Part shown: in pieces, positions 11,733 through 23,735 of the stretch
Numbering within the stretch: position 1 is the first letter of the stretch
Layout of the letters: the number at the start of each line of letters is the position of its first letter
Assembly (NCBI GenBank): GCA_947579665.1
Contig: OX388351.1
Coordinates: 55,746,939-55,810,938 of the forward strand
From: Sympetrum striolatum
Lineage: Eukaryota; Arthropoda; Insecta; Odonata; Libellulidae
DNA: 64,000 nucleotides
Direction of reading: 5' to 3'
Position numbers and translations under genes: made by a program
Notes under the pieces: model-generated
Database searches by the model: none
Seen by the model: only the letters and a program-made list of their open reading frames with translations
Told to the model about the DNA's origin: nothing

Positions 11733-14700
11733 AGTCGATGCATCAAAACTTTGAATTATATGCTTCTCCGAAAAATATATTTTTCACTCCTCATCGTTCG
11801 TCTACAAATTCCTCTATCTGTGATACATAGATTTTTTTAATTTCAGAAAATTACGACAATTTCCACGACATATTTTTTTGACTGTTCTGAATCTCCGCTT
11901 CAATTGTACGTTCTCTTTAATCTCCATTATTTTTTGCCGATTGATAACACATCCTAATAGTATTTCAGGAAAAATGCATTACAACTAAATGTATAAAGTC
12001 AAATTTGCTATGTTTTCAATTGAAATGAGAAGAAATCTGTACCTGAAATTAACAAAAGACTTTCGAAACATCGACACTATTATCGCAATAATGTAAAGTC
12101 ACTCTATCTATTGCTTCAAACACGAGTTTTTAGAATACTCACGTACACTTATGTATCTATATCTTAATATCCGTAAATATGATTCTGAGGGTATAGTATG
12201 CCCTTCATCCAAAAACGAAAAATTTGGTTTTGGTGAGAATCCAGTTTTGAATTAAAAATTGAAAAATTTAGAACCCAAGCAATCTTAATAATTTCATCAC
12301 AAGTTTATCCATTTAGAAAACATATTGCTTAGATCCACAGTGTCGTCGAATAACTCCTGTTTTTAGTATTTAGTTTGACCATAGTCACCGATCACCACGA
12401 TTACAGTTCAACAACTCACTTGTATCCCTAAAGCTTCTCGATGCTGTACATTTCTAAGCATTTTATTTCTATTACGATTTTCTAGGAGAACATGATGCAT
12501 CCATTCTGGTATAAGATTTTAATCATATTTTTTTCGAAAACTTATTTCTCTTGTTTCTGCAGATATTATTCGTCGCTTTGATCAAAGCGTTGCACTTTCT
12601 CAGTTCTTCAAATGAATTGACTCATTTTAACACGTAGTGGAGTCCATTTTCTATTCATTTGAAAAAAACTCCTTGGAAAGACAACTCCTTTTATGATTCT
12701 ACCATACGCAGTAAAATGTTGATGAGAAACGTCGAAGGGAAGCATAGTCGGTTCTTCCTTGACGATGCTATAAGTAGTCTATGAATCTTTTGTGAGAACA
12801 GCTGTACTTCCAAATCGGATTTCTCTTGGGTTAGTAGAAGTGCTCTTCCTGAGTGAATACATTGGCACACTCCAGGTAGATCTTTGGATGTATTGTTAGC
12901 CTATTTCTTAAGTCAACCCTTTGTTCTTCAGTGTTAAGGGTATGCGATATCCTCTCCTTCAGAATTTCCATGAATGCCATGCAAATTGAACAAAAATAGA
13001 TGTCTGACAAGGGAAAATTGTATTATTACGGGTATTATTGGCAGGGAGATTTCTCGTCTTTTTGCATTACGAGTTCAATAAATTTTTCACCATGTTTCAT
13101 CTAAAATTACACCCCTAGCTAGCTTAATTTACTGATGAGTACCCTTCCAGAACTCCAGTAGTCCATACACTCCTTGGTAGGAACGGCAAGAGTCGTAGTA
13201 AATTATGCTTTAGTACTGCAGTAATTCTTTTCCAGTAATGTCGATTCCTTGCTGTCGTATTCTTTCGAGTAACAAAGCGGAACCTGAGTAATTGGCTTGG
13301 AGATGAAAAGGAAGTTTCTTCTTCGAGATCTTAATTTTTCATACTCTTGATGAATTACCAAAGAAACCATATTATGACAGAGACATTACCTTGATAGATG
13401 CGCCACCTCAGAAGCGTCGGGAGATGTATGAACTAATGAGTAATGTAGTAAGTAATCCGAGCATTTCCTTACATTTCGACGCCATTTACAGATTAAGGAG
13501 AAATTAAAAATGTTATTCACCAAAACTAAACACCAAATTGTCATCTGTAATGCACAAATATGACATTGATCTCGCTATTTCAAACTCGAAAAAAATATAA
13601 GAAGAAATATAAGGTTTACTTTCCAAAGATTTTATCCACGCGATCATGGTTTTGGTGCGTGATTTTTCTAGTAACAAGAGGCTTCCAAAGGAAAGAATGC
13701 TAAATTAACGACCAAGCTAGATGAAGGAAAATTAATATTGGTGAAATAATTCTCTCAATTCGGAAGTCTCTTAGAGCAAAAGATGCAAAGATGAGGTTCG
13801 TAAAGGAAAAACCTTGTCGATGAAAGCGTTCATAAGACTAAGGTAGTTGATGGCTACTGGTTTTGGTACAGAAATTGGGAAAATATCTTAGGAGCCGATA
13901 TACGAGATATATGTGTATACCAATCTCTTTAGTTAAGTGCATTGCGTTCACGAGGAATAAGTTGATTCACGGAATAAAACTTTGGTTACACTTCAACTAT
14001 TATACCAAAGCCACGCACTACAGTATTCAGTTAACGATATTCCTCCAAACCATTATCAACTTTGGTGTGATAACGCAACAACGATATGGATGTGATTTTT
14101 GTGTATCCTTCTCTCTTATTGCTTATGAAAATAGCGTGGTCTTTGCAACTCGAGCCTATTTGAAGAAATAAAATAGCAAATATCCTCAATGAATTACCCC
14201 CTGACAAGTCAATGAGCACTTAGAGCGACTTCACCGATAAAGGAGCAACAGCGAATAACCATAGAAAAAAAGCAATTGGGTATACAATGACCGTCACCAG
14301 AATAGAACTAAGAATATGAATCAGATAAGTAATACTTCGACGGTAAAATAAACTTCGGTTCAACATATAGCTTCGTGATCGATCTCCCAAGGGACTCGGA
14401 ACATCAAAAACAAATGACGCCTTGATGAGAAGAATTCATGTTAGCGTAACTCCGAGAGATTTACCTCTCATTTCAACTACAATTGAATCAACTATAAGTG
14501 AATTTTCCATTTAAGCTCCATTTTTGTTATCCCCAAGAATAAGATCAGTGTATATTCAGTGTATTCAATAAGTAGCAAGTGAGTCTGAAGAGAATAAATG
14601 AAAGAGTTTGTAATGCAAAGGAGAGATTCCTTTGCTGTCAGTAGTAAACAAATATATCTCTTCCGTATAAATAGCGCGGAGTCACGTGAAGTTGGAAGTA

Positions 14701-15700
14701 TTTCAGAGATGAGAAGATGTTATCTAAGAAATTACTAAAATACTCTTGATTCATTTTATAGTGTTATTGGAATTTTAATTGCGATTTTGATATTAATTGC
14801 TGCGAATTAATTACTTGGCGATGTGGATCGCTCAATTGAATTTGGGTTTTAAAGCATCAAACGAGATGAGTTGCATCGAGATGACATTTGGCCTTTGGTC
14901 CTTTGATCGATTCGCCGATGCAAATATATTGAATATAAATATAAATATATATTGAACATTCGCTTGAACACATTTCCGTTCTGATGACGCTGTTCGAACG
15001 GAAACACTCCAGACGTGGAGTCCTTAATTGCGCCAAAAACGGAGAGGCTATTAGAGCGCATCCTCACGGAGGAAAGAAGACTCAGTTACAGCCGGTTATT
15101 GCGCATTCACTTAATCCCTAGTACTACAAATGACCACGAGATGGAGCTGATACGATCGACCATAGCGTCGCGGAAAGAGGCGAAGCTAAATCAGTGGAAT
15201 CGAAAGAAAACGGTTTTCCGGTCGTTCATTTGTTTTGCTCATTGAAGCGGATTCATCGGCCGATCAAAGCGCTTTCCGTGAATCCATAGCTCATAAATCC
15301 GTCACGGACAAGCGATGCTGAGGCCGCCATTCGAAAAAAGCGATGCTGTTAAATGCCCCTCCAAATTGAATGGAAGTGTGTCATTCCTGTGCTGTAATGG
15401 AGGAGGCGCACGTGTCAGTTACATCACACTATTTTTTTTCTCCTCACTTGCCCCGTCATACAGACGACTGCGACTAAGGTGTGCAGCGCATGAACTAGTT
15501 TAAAGGCGCGAATCAATAGAGTTTCTGAAATGGAGCAAGGCAGAAGTAGTCAATTGCTGTGTTTATTCTGGTCAGTGCCGACACTTTCTCGTTTCTTTCT
15601 GTACAACCGTATGCTGAGTACGTGGGGTTCGTGAGGGAGCAAGAGCCGTGCGTATGAAAGGGGGGAAATAAGAAGGAGGAAAAAAAGGGAACTTGCTAAG
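11733..15700. other. No gene seen
   Basis: AT-rich with scattered short open frames. Base composition becomes more balanced from about 14980 to 15700, with many CpG-containing words (for example GATCGACCATAGCGTCGCGG at 15155-15174), which may mark a promoter-proximal region. No conserved domain was recognised. Confidence 0.35.
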
Positions 15701-15706
15701 AGTTCC

Positions 15707-15730
15707 TACGTCATATCCGCAGTATAAAAG
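15707..15730 (+). promoter_or_regulatory. Possible TATA box with upstream CRE-like site
   Basis: TATAAAAG (15723-15730) lies 8 bases downstream of TACGTCAT (15707-15714), which resembles a CRE/ATF site, at the downstream edge of a CpG-richer patch. The next bases (GGGG, then TTTTCG) do not give a clear initiator. No downstream exon was identified, so this is a motif-level call only. Confidence 0.2.
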
Positions 15731-17582
15731 GGGTTTTCGAAGGAAAGGGTAGTTAAATAATATATGATTATGTCCACGTGGGGTGCCTTAGGAGCTATGC
15801 AAGTGTCTCGCCGATTTCCTTCCTAATAGACTAAATGATACATATGACTTCACACAATCATGCTGTTTTTGCTTCGTGATGGCCTTAAGTTGGTTGATCG
15901 GTTTACTATTGACATCATTAAAGTTTCAAAATTTTTCGTTTAATCCATTTTTGGATAATTAAAATATTTTACAGCCAATATTCTGATACTTATGTTCACC
16001 GCCCCATAAATAAACTGGAAATTCATTAAGTTTGCTTTTTCGCTTTCGTTACGTCCCTTTGATGAAATACATTTGTCCAGAGATCAAACATCCATCCCAT
16101 TGGGCGCTAAATGAACTTTCGCTTTGAGAGAATTTTTATATTTTGCGCCCTCAAACAAGGAATATGAAGAGAAAACAATTTAAAGCCTCTCTTTGAAACA
16201 AGTGATTGGGTTCAAGCTCCGTTAAATAAATACATTAGAAAGTCAAGAGAATGCGCGTGAGAAAATTATCTATGTAACTGAGCAATTTAAAGCATGTCTA
16301 TGTCTTAATAAAAGTGATAAAATTTAAACTAAATTTCTAAAATAAATTTATAATAATATTTTCATTTCTTCTTTGACGAAGATATTTCATAATTGAATGC
16401 AATCAGTCGACAGCATAGAGAAAAGTTAAGGATGAATTAGCAAGAGCTGTGGCTTGATAATAATAGTTAGTTTACTAACCAAATAGCAATTTTTAACAAA
16501 CTCCGACTATATTTTCATCTTTGTATGTATTTTCACATTTCGGTACGTATATGACTTTACTTTGATTACTTCCGCTTATTGGGGAAATTGAGATTTACTG
16601 GTATTAATGTCTACTTCTCTTTATGAAGTTAATGTCTAGTTTAAATTCAAGCCATGAAGGTAGCAAGAAAATCTTTGGTCGTAATAGCCTCAAAAAAAAA
16701 AAAATAACGCAATATCTGCTCAATTTTACCATTAAGTCAGTATCCTAAAGCACGTAAAATTGATTTATCAATGCTTAAAATGCATGAAAATTCAATTAAA
16801 AAATTTTTGTCATTACCGTTACGGATTTTGTTTATAAATATACTGGAAAAGTAAATAAATCTTAATTGATTGTTCATGCCTTCACTTCATGGAACTGTCT
16901 AATAACTCACGGTGAATCACGAAATGTGCAGGTTTCTACAAAAATACTACTTGTTGAAAGCTGAATATTTAGTTCAATTTGTTCACCTTTAATAAATAAA
17001 TCATTACTAATTCCTTTAAGTTTACATTTCTTTAAATAAGTCAGATCCGATTTTAATTATCTATGGAAATTTAAACGCAAATTAAGCATCTCCTTTGCTC
17101 TTTATCTGTCCCAAACGAAAAGGTTAATTGCCTTATTAAATGGTGCTAATAATACAAACTGGATTTATTTCCAACCAGTATAATTTTTAATTTTAAATTG
17201 GACGAATGGTTGCGCGTAATAAGTATTTTACATCAACGTTCGGGTGAAATGCGAGAGCATGGAAGAGCTAGAGAAGGAATTTCAATGCGCTGTTTAAACT
17301 GCAGTCACGATCCGTCCCATTTCACTTAGTCGCCCCAAATCATTCCCAAATGAAGGCCAGCCGGCAGAAAAAGGTCTCATGGCAACCAACGTAAACAAGC
17401 GGAACTTCCGTCTTTCCAAAATCCTCGTCCATTCTTGAATGGAATGGGACTTTGAGGGAAAGATTCTACACCTCTTACGAATACGAATTTAAGTAAATCA
17501 TTCAACAGAAAGGACAATTTCAGAAGAATTTATTATTTCCTTTAAATAGGATACTTTAAGCCGTCAAAAGGGCAGTCTTATT
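15731..17582. other. No gene seen
   Basis: AT-rich. A slightly GC-richer patch at 17300-17460 includes CATGGCAACC, a half X-box-like motif, without other support. Confidence 0.35.
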
Positions 17583-17715
17583 TGGTCTTCGGGATAGCGA
17601 AGTGAGCAACGCAATCAGTTTTGGAGAAGTTGGTTCCGGGCTCGATTCCCGGTTAGAGCCCATTAGTGGAAACACCAATGCTGTAGACACAATCAGTCGA
17701 CTAAAACAATAGCAG
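17583..17715 (+). mobile_element. tRNA-derived SINE (diverged)
   Basis: An A-box-like TAGCGAAGTGAGC (17594-17606) is followed 32 bases later by a B box, GCTCGATTCC (17640-17649), embedded in a perfect T-arm (CCGGG/CCCGG). The body then reads CCAATGCTGTAGACAC, comparable to CCTATGCTGTCGAAGCAC in the SINE at 42330. The acceptor stem is too mismatched for a functional tRNA. Confidence 0.5.
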
Positions 17716-19266
17716 CAAAGAGTACAATTATTCAATAGACCGAAAGAGAATTGTCTCACAATTTTAAGATTTGGTTGTAGCATACGCGTAAAAGGAATTA
17801 AATGAAAACTTCGGATAGGTTAGGCAACAAAGTTTGATGGGCCCAGATTAAAAAAATACGAAGTATTCAGAGAAGCTCGCTAACCTTGACGCCTTGAAGC
17901 CTCGGCTAGTGTTTACTCCTCTCTGTCCGTGTGGTTGACGTCGCCTCTTTGGTTGACTCCTGGAGGGGCATGGCCTCGACCGTACCTTCCGACTCTTCAT
18001 GACCGTTTCTGCCCACCGCAAGTTGCTCGACTGGTGTTCCTTCTTGGGTACCCATGGTATTCAAACCCTGGACAGATACAATACCTACCTACTCTTTTTT
18101 GTACTAAGCATTTTTATCGTTTTGGACTCACGGTTTATCCCAAAATATAACTAGAGGCTAAGAAAGACAATTGGTGATAACGTTGATAAAAACTAATCCT
18201 GAATAAGGAATTCATGTAAAATGTCCACAAACCGAAGCAGATTGGTACCTGCAAATAAGAATTGAAAATATTTGAGCTTAAACTGTTATGATACACGTCA
18301 TTTTTAATACAAAACAAACCATTAGTATAAGAAACATGGCAAACATATTTGAATCGATGGCTAAAATTTACGAGGAAATTTTATGAAGATTGTAATTCAG
18401 CTGTTAAATTTACACTACAGTGTAGTGTGGTATATTTGTTGAAATGCCTTTCACTGCTAGCTGACAAATCAATTTGTGCAAAGACTCTGAAAACGATCAA
18501 TGGTTATATTCTTCTATCTCCTCTATTGCTTAATATCTTCATGATATTTGTGAGAAAAAAGTCAGCTGTAGATCGTTGACATTGTATGTTTCGTAAATAT
18601 TTCTCACAGAAAATGGTATAGAAAAGGTGCTAAATCAAGGATGAAGTAAGAGTGATGTAGTGGACACATTTAAGTAAGAAAAGGCCGCAGATAAGGAACG
18701 TGAGTCCATCCATCTGCAGGACGATGATTTCCCTTGAGGAGATAAAAGAGAATTGTCAATTGAGGTTGTCCCTCCTCACCTCTTCCACCTGCCAGTTAAC
18801 CGAAAAACCCTGCATTTTCTTCGAGAATAGATACTCAGCGTGTCTTTGAGGTGCTAAATTTTCAATTTATATGCTTTTGGCTAGGCACTCTATATAATTT
18901 TACTATCTATTTCTAATCTATAAAATGTTTGGGATTCTCGAAGTCAGTGGGGTATCTCGTTATTCCGAAGCGGGATTGATGTTCTAAAAGTCGTAATATG
19001 AAGATTGTATTATAACTGTAATATCTGCAGTGTTGGAGTTTGAAAGCACACATTTTGTATTAATTAAAAATTAAAAACTGCTGAAAAACTTAAAATGTTA
19101 TCTTAAGAGGCTGGATGAAAACACAACAATTGTTTTTAGATTGATATTATCTTTAGTAGCAGTGTTCAATAACGGGAGAATTTGATTAAATTATATCGAA
19201 CACAAAAATCAAAGTCAACATATATGAATAATTCTTCGATTATTCACTTTATCGTTTTTACTAAAC
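17716..19266. other. No gene seen
   Basis: AT-rich flank of the gypsy insertion. Short open frames at 17929-18150 and 18349-18579 have no features I recognise. Confidence 0.4.
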
Positions 19267-19270
19267 ATAG
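19267..19270. repeat. Target-site duplication ATAG (left)
   Basis: ATAG precedes the left LTR and is repeated at 25206-25209 after the right LTR. A 4-bp duplication fits Ty3/gypsy integrases. Confidence 0.85.
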
Positions 19271-19481
19271 TGTGACAGATCCTTCCTCTGCGGCCTTGCG
19301 GTCCGGGCTCTTCTGCCCGTCCTCTCTTCTTCACCCGCCTTCGCGGCCTTGCCGCCACCGTCCCTGCCCTCGGGCGTCCAAAATAAACATTACACACAAA
19401 AAAAACACACGCGAAAATCGCAGCCCTCCATCCCTCAATCGTTGTACCAAAAAAACAAACACAAAATACAATACCGTTACA
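19271..19481 (-). repeat. 3' LTR of the gypsy element
   Basis: 211 bp. On the element's strand it starts TGTAACGGTATT and ends ...TCTGTCACA. It matches the right-hand LTR (24995-25205) except for one base in an A run (8 against 9) and a one-base length change near CGCAGCCC/CGGGCCC. On the plus strand it contains a CCTTGCGGTCCGG...CCTTGCCGCC GC-rich half and an A-rich half. Confidence 0.97.
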
Positions 19482-19500
19482 TTGCCCCCCGAGAAAATTG
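19482..19500 (-). promoter_or_regulatory. Polypurine tract of the gypsy element
   Basis: Immediately inside the 3' LTR, the minus strand reads TTTTCTCGGGGGGCAA and then the LTR's TGTAAC. The run of six G next to the LTR is the expected RNase H-resistant primer for plus-strand DNA synthesis. It is short and interrupted, but the position is exact. Confidence 0.75.
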
Positions 19501-19612
19501 ACATTTTTTTTTCCAAAAAAAAAAAAAATTGAAATTTTATCCCTTCACAACTTGTACATAAAAATTAAATTCACTTCATAAATTTTAGCGACCCATCAAT
19601 ATCTCTGTCCAT

Positions 19613-19965
19613 AAACCATTCCTTTGCACTCCAACAATTTATTTAATAAACATCAATTCCAGGACTTCCTAATCCTTCACACAACAAACCATATTTACAC
19701 ACACCACAACCTTAATATTTCCGTCCGTAAACCACTCTTTTACGCATCCACCAATTTTCCAATTAACACTTCCAGGACTCTCAATTATCCTACAAACAAC
19801 AAATTCTTTAAACCCACATCCAAAACCATAATCATCACCATTTTTAAGCCATTCCTTTTGCACTTCAACATTTTTCAAATAACACACCCAGGAATTTCAA
19901 CTGACCTCCAAACATCTGATCACTCGAAACCCGCACCAAAACCTTTATCTCCTTTTACAATCACC
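19613..19965. repeat. Degenerate ~116-bp tandem repeat in the gypsy 3' non-coding region
   Basis: Three units start at 19613, 19729 and 19846, with a weaker fourth near 19960. On the plus strand each begins with AARCCAYTCYTTT and carries a CCAGGA-type box about 40 bases in (19659, 19772, 19888). The units are diverged from one another. Because the period is close to a multiple of three and stops are rare on this strand, a 133-codon antisense frame (19624-20025) stays open. I regard that frame as a by-product. Confidence 0.6.
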
Positions 19966-20426
19966 ATTCAATTTACCAAATATTTACCCTATCATCATCA
20001 TTCTTATTTAAATAACACTTTATAGACAATTCCTCCAACGACAGACCCAAAGACATTTATTCAAACCCAAGTCTCGTTGACAAAATAAACTATTGATTCT
20101 GGTAAACCATTCACAATAGGAAAAAAAAAATACATTTTACTTAACCTGAAAAGAAAATATGACACATCTCAATTTGCATTCAGTTCACAAAATTTGAACA
20201 ATGCGATTATTAAATGGTAAATTACAACAATTTTTTTCTCTTCACACCCTTTCCAAACAGAATTTTTTTCTTTTGACATGATAAAAAAACACTCCCATTT
20301 AACACTGCACATTTTCACTTCCTTCAAGCACTAGGGGAGCACTTTCACTTAATCGCACCCGATACGCACTTGCGCTAACTGAGCAGCTGATCGACGTGAA
20401 GAAAAACAAATAGAACACAGGTTCCA

Positions 20427-23400
20427 CTAACAATGGAAGGGCTTCAAATTATAAAAATTATAAATTCCGACATCGTCACCCTCTCTTGTCACTAATTGAC
20501 ACGCATTCACTCCGATAATTTTCTGGATGACATAGGGACCAGTAAATAAATAAAAGAATTTGTGGAAAACATTTGTTTTCGTGTCTGACGTTCGAGGGGT
20601 ACGAAGCAATACTAAGTCGTTTACTTTGAATTCATGTGGCTTTGTTTTTTGTTGACGCGCCCTCCTTGCTGCCGCCCTATTTAAATTATAGTATACCATC
20701 CGGATGTGATCCTCCTGCGCAACGTTGTCAAGCAAGGGTAAATTGATGTCGAAGCCCAACCGGAACTTTGGTTTCCTACCAAAATGTATTTCGTATGGTG
20801 TCACCCTGGTGCTTTCATGGCACACCTCATTGAGCCACACATTAATCCAAGGTAACACTTCGGGCCAGTCTCGGTGTTGCGTATGGCAGTAAACCCTAAA
20901 CAGTCTCGATAATTCTTTCATCACCCTCTCAGCCGGATTGGATTGAGGGTGTCGAATTGAAGAATAAACTGGTCGAACTCCCAATCTCGCAAGGTTTTGA
21001 ACCCAAAAATTGCTCGTAAATTGGGTACCATGGTCCGATAACATTTTCTGCGGTTTCCCAGCTTTGGGAAAATGCTTACTTTCGAGGCACTTTATGCAGG
21101 CACGGGCATTCGCTCTATTTAACGGGTATGCTCCCACAAATTTTGAAAATACATCGATTACAACCAAAACGTATTTATTTCGGAATTTAGCAACGGGAAG
21201 CGGACCATACAAATCAATGGCAAATAATTCCCTTGGTCCGTTTGGGATTATAGGCTGGAAAGTTCCTGCATAATTCCGATTTGGGTATTTCGTTTTTTGA
21301 CAAATTTCACATTTCGCGAGCAATTTTCTGATAAATTTTGACATCCCTTTCCAATAATACAGTTCCCTCGCGAGCAACAGGGTCTTCTTGGTTCCCACAT
21401 GACCATACCTTTTGTGAATATAAACAATAACTTCTTCCTTTAAACAGTTAGGCAATACAAACTTAATATCGTCACCACTCTTACATAGGGCACCTTGGAA
21501 TAACTTGAAGTTTCTGTTACCGCCCCCCATGCTTTCATCTTGACCCAAGCCCTCTATGATGGGACCTAAGAGACGGTCTTCATGCTGTTTTACGATTAGA
21601 TAATTTAAATTTGGAATGGGCAGCTCTCCGAAATCAAGATTAATCCCAGCAATTTCGATAGTTTTTGAATGTGGCTCAGTGCGATCAGCTGATCCATTAA
21701 GAGGATTTCTACTTAACCAGTCTGAGACAACGTTTAACTTCCCGGGGACGTGCTCGATTTCTAGATTGTATTCTTGTAAGGCAAGGGCCCATCTAGCTAA
21801 TCTGGCGTTGTGAAGGTGACATTGATTAAAAAAAACTAAGGACTTGTGATCTGTTCTCACTTTGATTGGGAACCCCAGAACAATGTGTCTTGCTTTGCTC
21901 AGACACCACCAAATAGACAACATTTCCTTTTCGGTCGTCGTATATAATAATTCAGGCCCTTTAAGTGTCCTGCTAAAAAAACAAACAACACAGTCTTCTT
22001 CCTTCTCATTCCGTTGAAACAAAGTTCCCCCTATAGCATAGTCACTACTATCGGTTGACAAAAAAAAAGGTTTTTTGTAATCGGGGTATTCGAGGATTAC
22101 ACTTTTGATAAACAATCTCTTAACGTTTTGGAAAGTCTGTTCATGCATATCAGTCCACTCCCACTTGACGCCCTTCTTTAATAATTCCAATAAAGGTACA
22201 ACACACTCCGAATATTTCCGAACGAACCTCGTATAAAAGTTACACATTCCCAGAAATCCTCTTAATTGTCGAATATTTCTCGGTGCCCTCGCCCCTCTGA
22301 TTGCCTCCATTCTGGCTTCATCTACACAAATTCCCTCTGAGGAGAGCACATGTCCGAGAAACCTTACCTTCTTCTTGAAGAAATCTGATTTTTCTAAATT
22401 TAAGGTCCAGCCCCCCTCTAATAACTTAGTAAACAATAACTCTAAATGTTCCAAATGCTCTTGAACTGAGCGCGAGACAATTAACAGGTCGTCTACGTAC
22501 GCCACAACGAATTGAGTAAAGTCATTTTTCAACACGTCATTCAAGCACCTTATCAGCGCGGCGCCACTATTTTTCAATCCAAATGGGACCCTTGTGAAAA
22601 CATAAGTTCGACCGCGATGGGAAAAGGCTGTATATTTCCGATCGTCGGGGTGAATCGGAATTTGCCAATACGAAGAGGTGAAGTCCGTGGTACTAAATAT
22701 TTTTCTTCCCGGGAATGCTTGTAAGGAATCAAACAAACGAGGTGGATGGTCTCGTTCCGGAATCGTAACCGAATTTAGACGACGAGCATCCAGACATAGC
22801 CTGATTTTCCCGTTTGATTTTTTCACCGTCAACAAGGGACTCAAATAAGGGCTGCTAGAAGGCTCTATAATACCCTCATTAATCATCTCATTTACTTGAG
22901 CGTCGACTTCCGCTTCGTAACACTTGGGAATTGGATAGATCTTTTGAGCGAACGGAGTAGGATCCGTTAGTTTTATCCTAAAATACGATCCTTTGATCGC
23001 CGATGGTTTTTGTGAAAACAACGCTTGAAATTTCTGCAGAAGCATTTTGACGGACTCCAGTTCCAGTGGACTCAAATCGTCGCACTTCTCCAAAATTCGC
23101 CCAATTTCAAAATGTGGATCGGGATTAAGGCACACAAAACTACCGTTCATTTGGGGTTCCGTTTGATGGAACGGAAATGACATTGGTCCCAACGGTATCG
23201 TCAAACACACACAGTTCTCCTTCAAATTTATAATTACTTCGTACCGCGACATAAAATCCCTTCCCAAAAACATTGGCTTGATTAAATTTTTAATTACTAA
23301 GCATACCACGTCTACTGTGGACCTCTCAAATTGAATCGGTAAAAGCACCTGACGAGTAATTGCGGCAGATTTCCGGTTAAATGCACTGATTGCATGCAAT

Positions 23401-23735
23401 TTATTTACAGGTAAGATTGGGAGATCGGGTCCCTTTTTGCACAACGTTTGAAACAGTTCCTCGGAAATAGCCGACGCCTCACATCCAGTGTCGATCAAAA
23501 TTTCGATGGGTTCATCATAACAGTGGGCGTGAATGATTGGAACATTAGAATTTGCTTTATTTGTAGATAGATTTTCTCCGCGCCCGTCTTCCTCCTCGCT
23601 GCGTTCTCTCGAGAAACCCATTATCGGGATCTCTATTGTTGTCGGGTCATCGGCGACGAACGCTCCTCGCGTAACCCCGGTCGGTTTAAATGGTCCGATC
23701 CTAGCTCGCGTGCCTCCCTCGTCGGTGATTGAGTG
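20427..23735 (-). CDS. Gypsy pol: protease, reverse transcriptase, RNase H, integrase
   Basis: The pol frame is open from 23735 to the TAG at 20427 and lies -1 relative to gag, overlapping its last ~100 bases. It is best read as the Gag-Pol extension made by frameshifting at 23684-23690; an in-frame ATG at 23621 also exists. Numbering from that ATG (1064 residues): aspartic protease with LIDTGCEASAIS at 42-53; RT with the first catalytic Asp in TTDFTSSYWQ (313) and YVDD at 375-378; RNase H with TDSSDYAIGG (524), RTDHKSL (591) and SDWLSR (634); integrase zinc finger H736/H741/C771/C774 and the DDE triad D803, D863, E898. All catalytic positions are present. The enzymes act in cytoplasmic virus-like particles and then at nuclear integration. 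No chromodomain or env was recognised. Confidence 0.95.
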   Translation of the reverse strand, partial: HSITDEGGTRARIGPFKPTGVTRGAFVADDPTTIEIPIMGFSRERSEEEDGRGENLSTNKANSNVPIIHAHCYDEPIEILIDTGCEASAISEELFQTLCKKGPDLPILPVNKLHAISAFNRKSAAITRQVLLPIQFERSTVDVVCLVIKNLIKPMFLGRDFMSRYEVIINLKENCVCLTIPLGPMSFPFHQTEPQMNGSFVCLNPDPHFEIGRILEKCDDLSPLELESVKMLLQKFQALFSQKPSAIKGSYFRIKLTDPTPFAQKIYPIPKCYEAEVDAQVNEMINEGIIEPSSSPYLSPLLTVKKSNGKIRLCLDARRLNSVTIPERDHPPRLFDSLQAFPGRKIFSTTDFTSSYWQIPIHPDDRKYTAFSHRGRTYVFTRVPFGLKNSGAALIRCLNDVLKNDFTQFVVAYVDDLLIVSRSVQEHLEHLELLFTKLLEGGWTLNLEKSDFFKKKVRFLGHVLSSEGICVDEARMEAIRGARAPRNIRQLRGFLGMCNFYTRFVRKYSECVVPLLELLKKGVKWEWTDMHEQTFQNVKRLFIKSVILEYPDYKKPFFLSTDSSDYAIGGTLFQRNEKEEDCVVCFFSRTLKGPELLYTTTEKEMLSIWWCLSKARHIVLGFPIKVRTDHKSLVFFNQCHLHNARLARWALALQEYNLEIEHVPGKLNVVSDWLSRNPLNGSADRTEPHSKTIEIAGINLDFGELPIPNLNYLIVKQHEDRLLGPIIEGLGQDESMGGGNRNFKLFQGALCKSGDDIKFVLPNCLKEEVIVYIHKRYGHVGTKKTLLLARELYYWKGMSKFIRKLLAKCEICQKTKYPNRNYAGTFQPIIPNGPRELFAIDLYGPLPVAKFRNKYVLVVIDVFSKFVGAYPLNRANARACIKCLESKHFPKAGKPQKMLSDHGTQFTSNFWVQNLARLGVRPVYSSIRHPQSNPAERVMKELSRLFRVYCHTQHRDWPEVLPWINVWLNEVCHESTRVTPYEIHFGRKPKFRLGFDINLPLLDNVAQEDHIRMVYYNLNRAAARRARQQKTKPHEFKVNDLVLLRTPRTSDTKTNVFHKFFYLFTGPYVIQKIIGVNACQLVTREGDDVGIYNFYNLKPFHC

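Noticed and set aside
15315..15503. Short plus-strand frame in the CpG-richer patch upstream of the TATA-like motif
   Set aside because: It has no domain, lies upstream of the putative promoter and has no splice signals that fit.
19624..20025. 133-codon plus-strand frame in the gypsy 3' region
   Set aside because: It is antisense to the element, low in complexity (Asn, Thr, His, Phe, Pro), and kept open by the tandem-repeat structure and the lack of stops on the C/A-rich strand.
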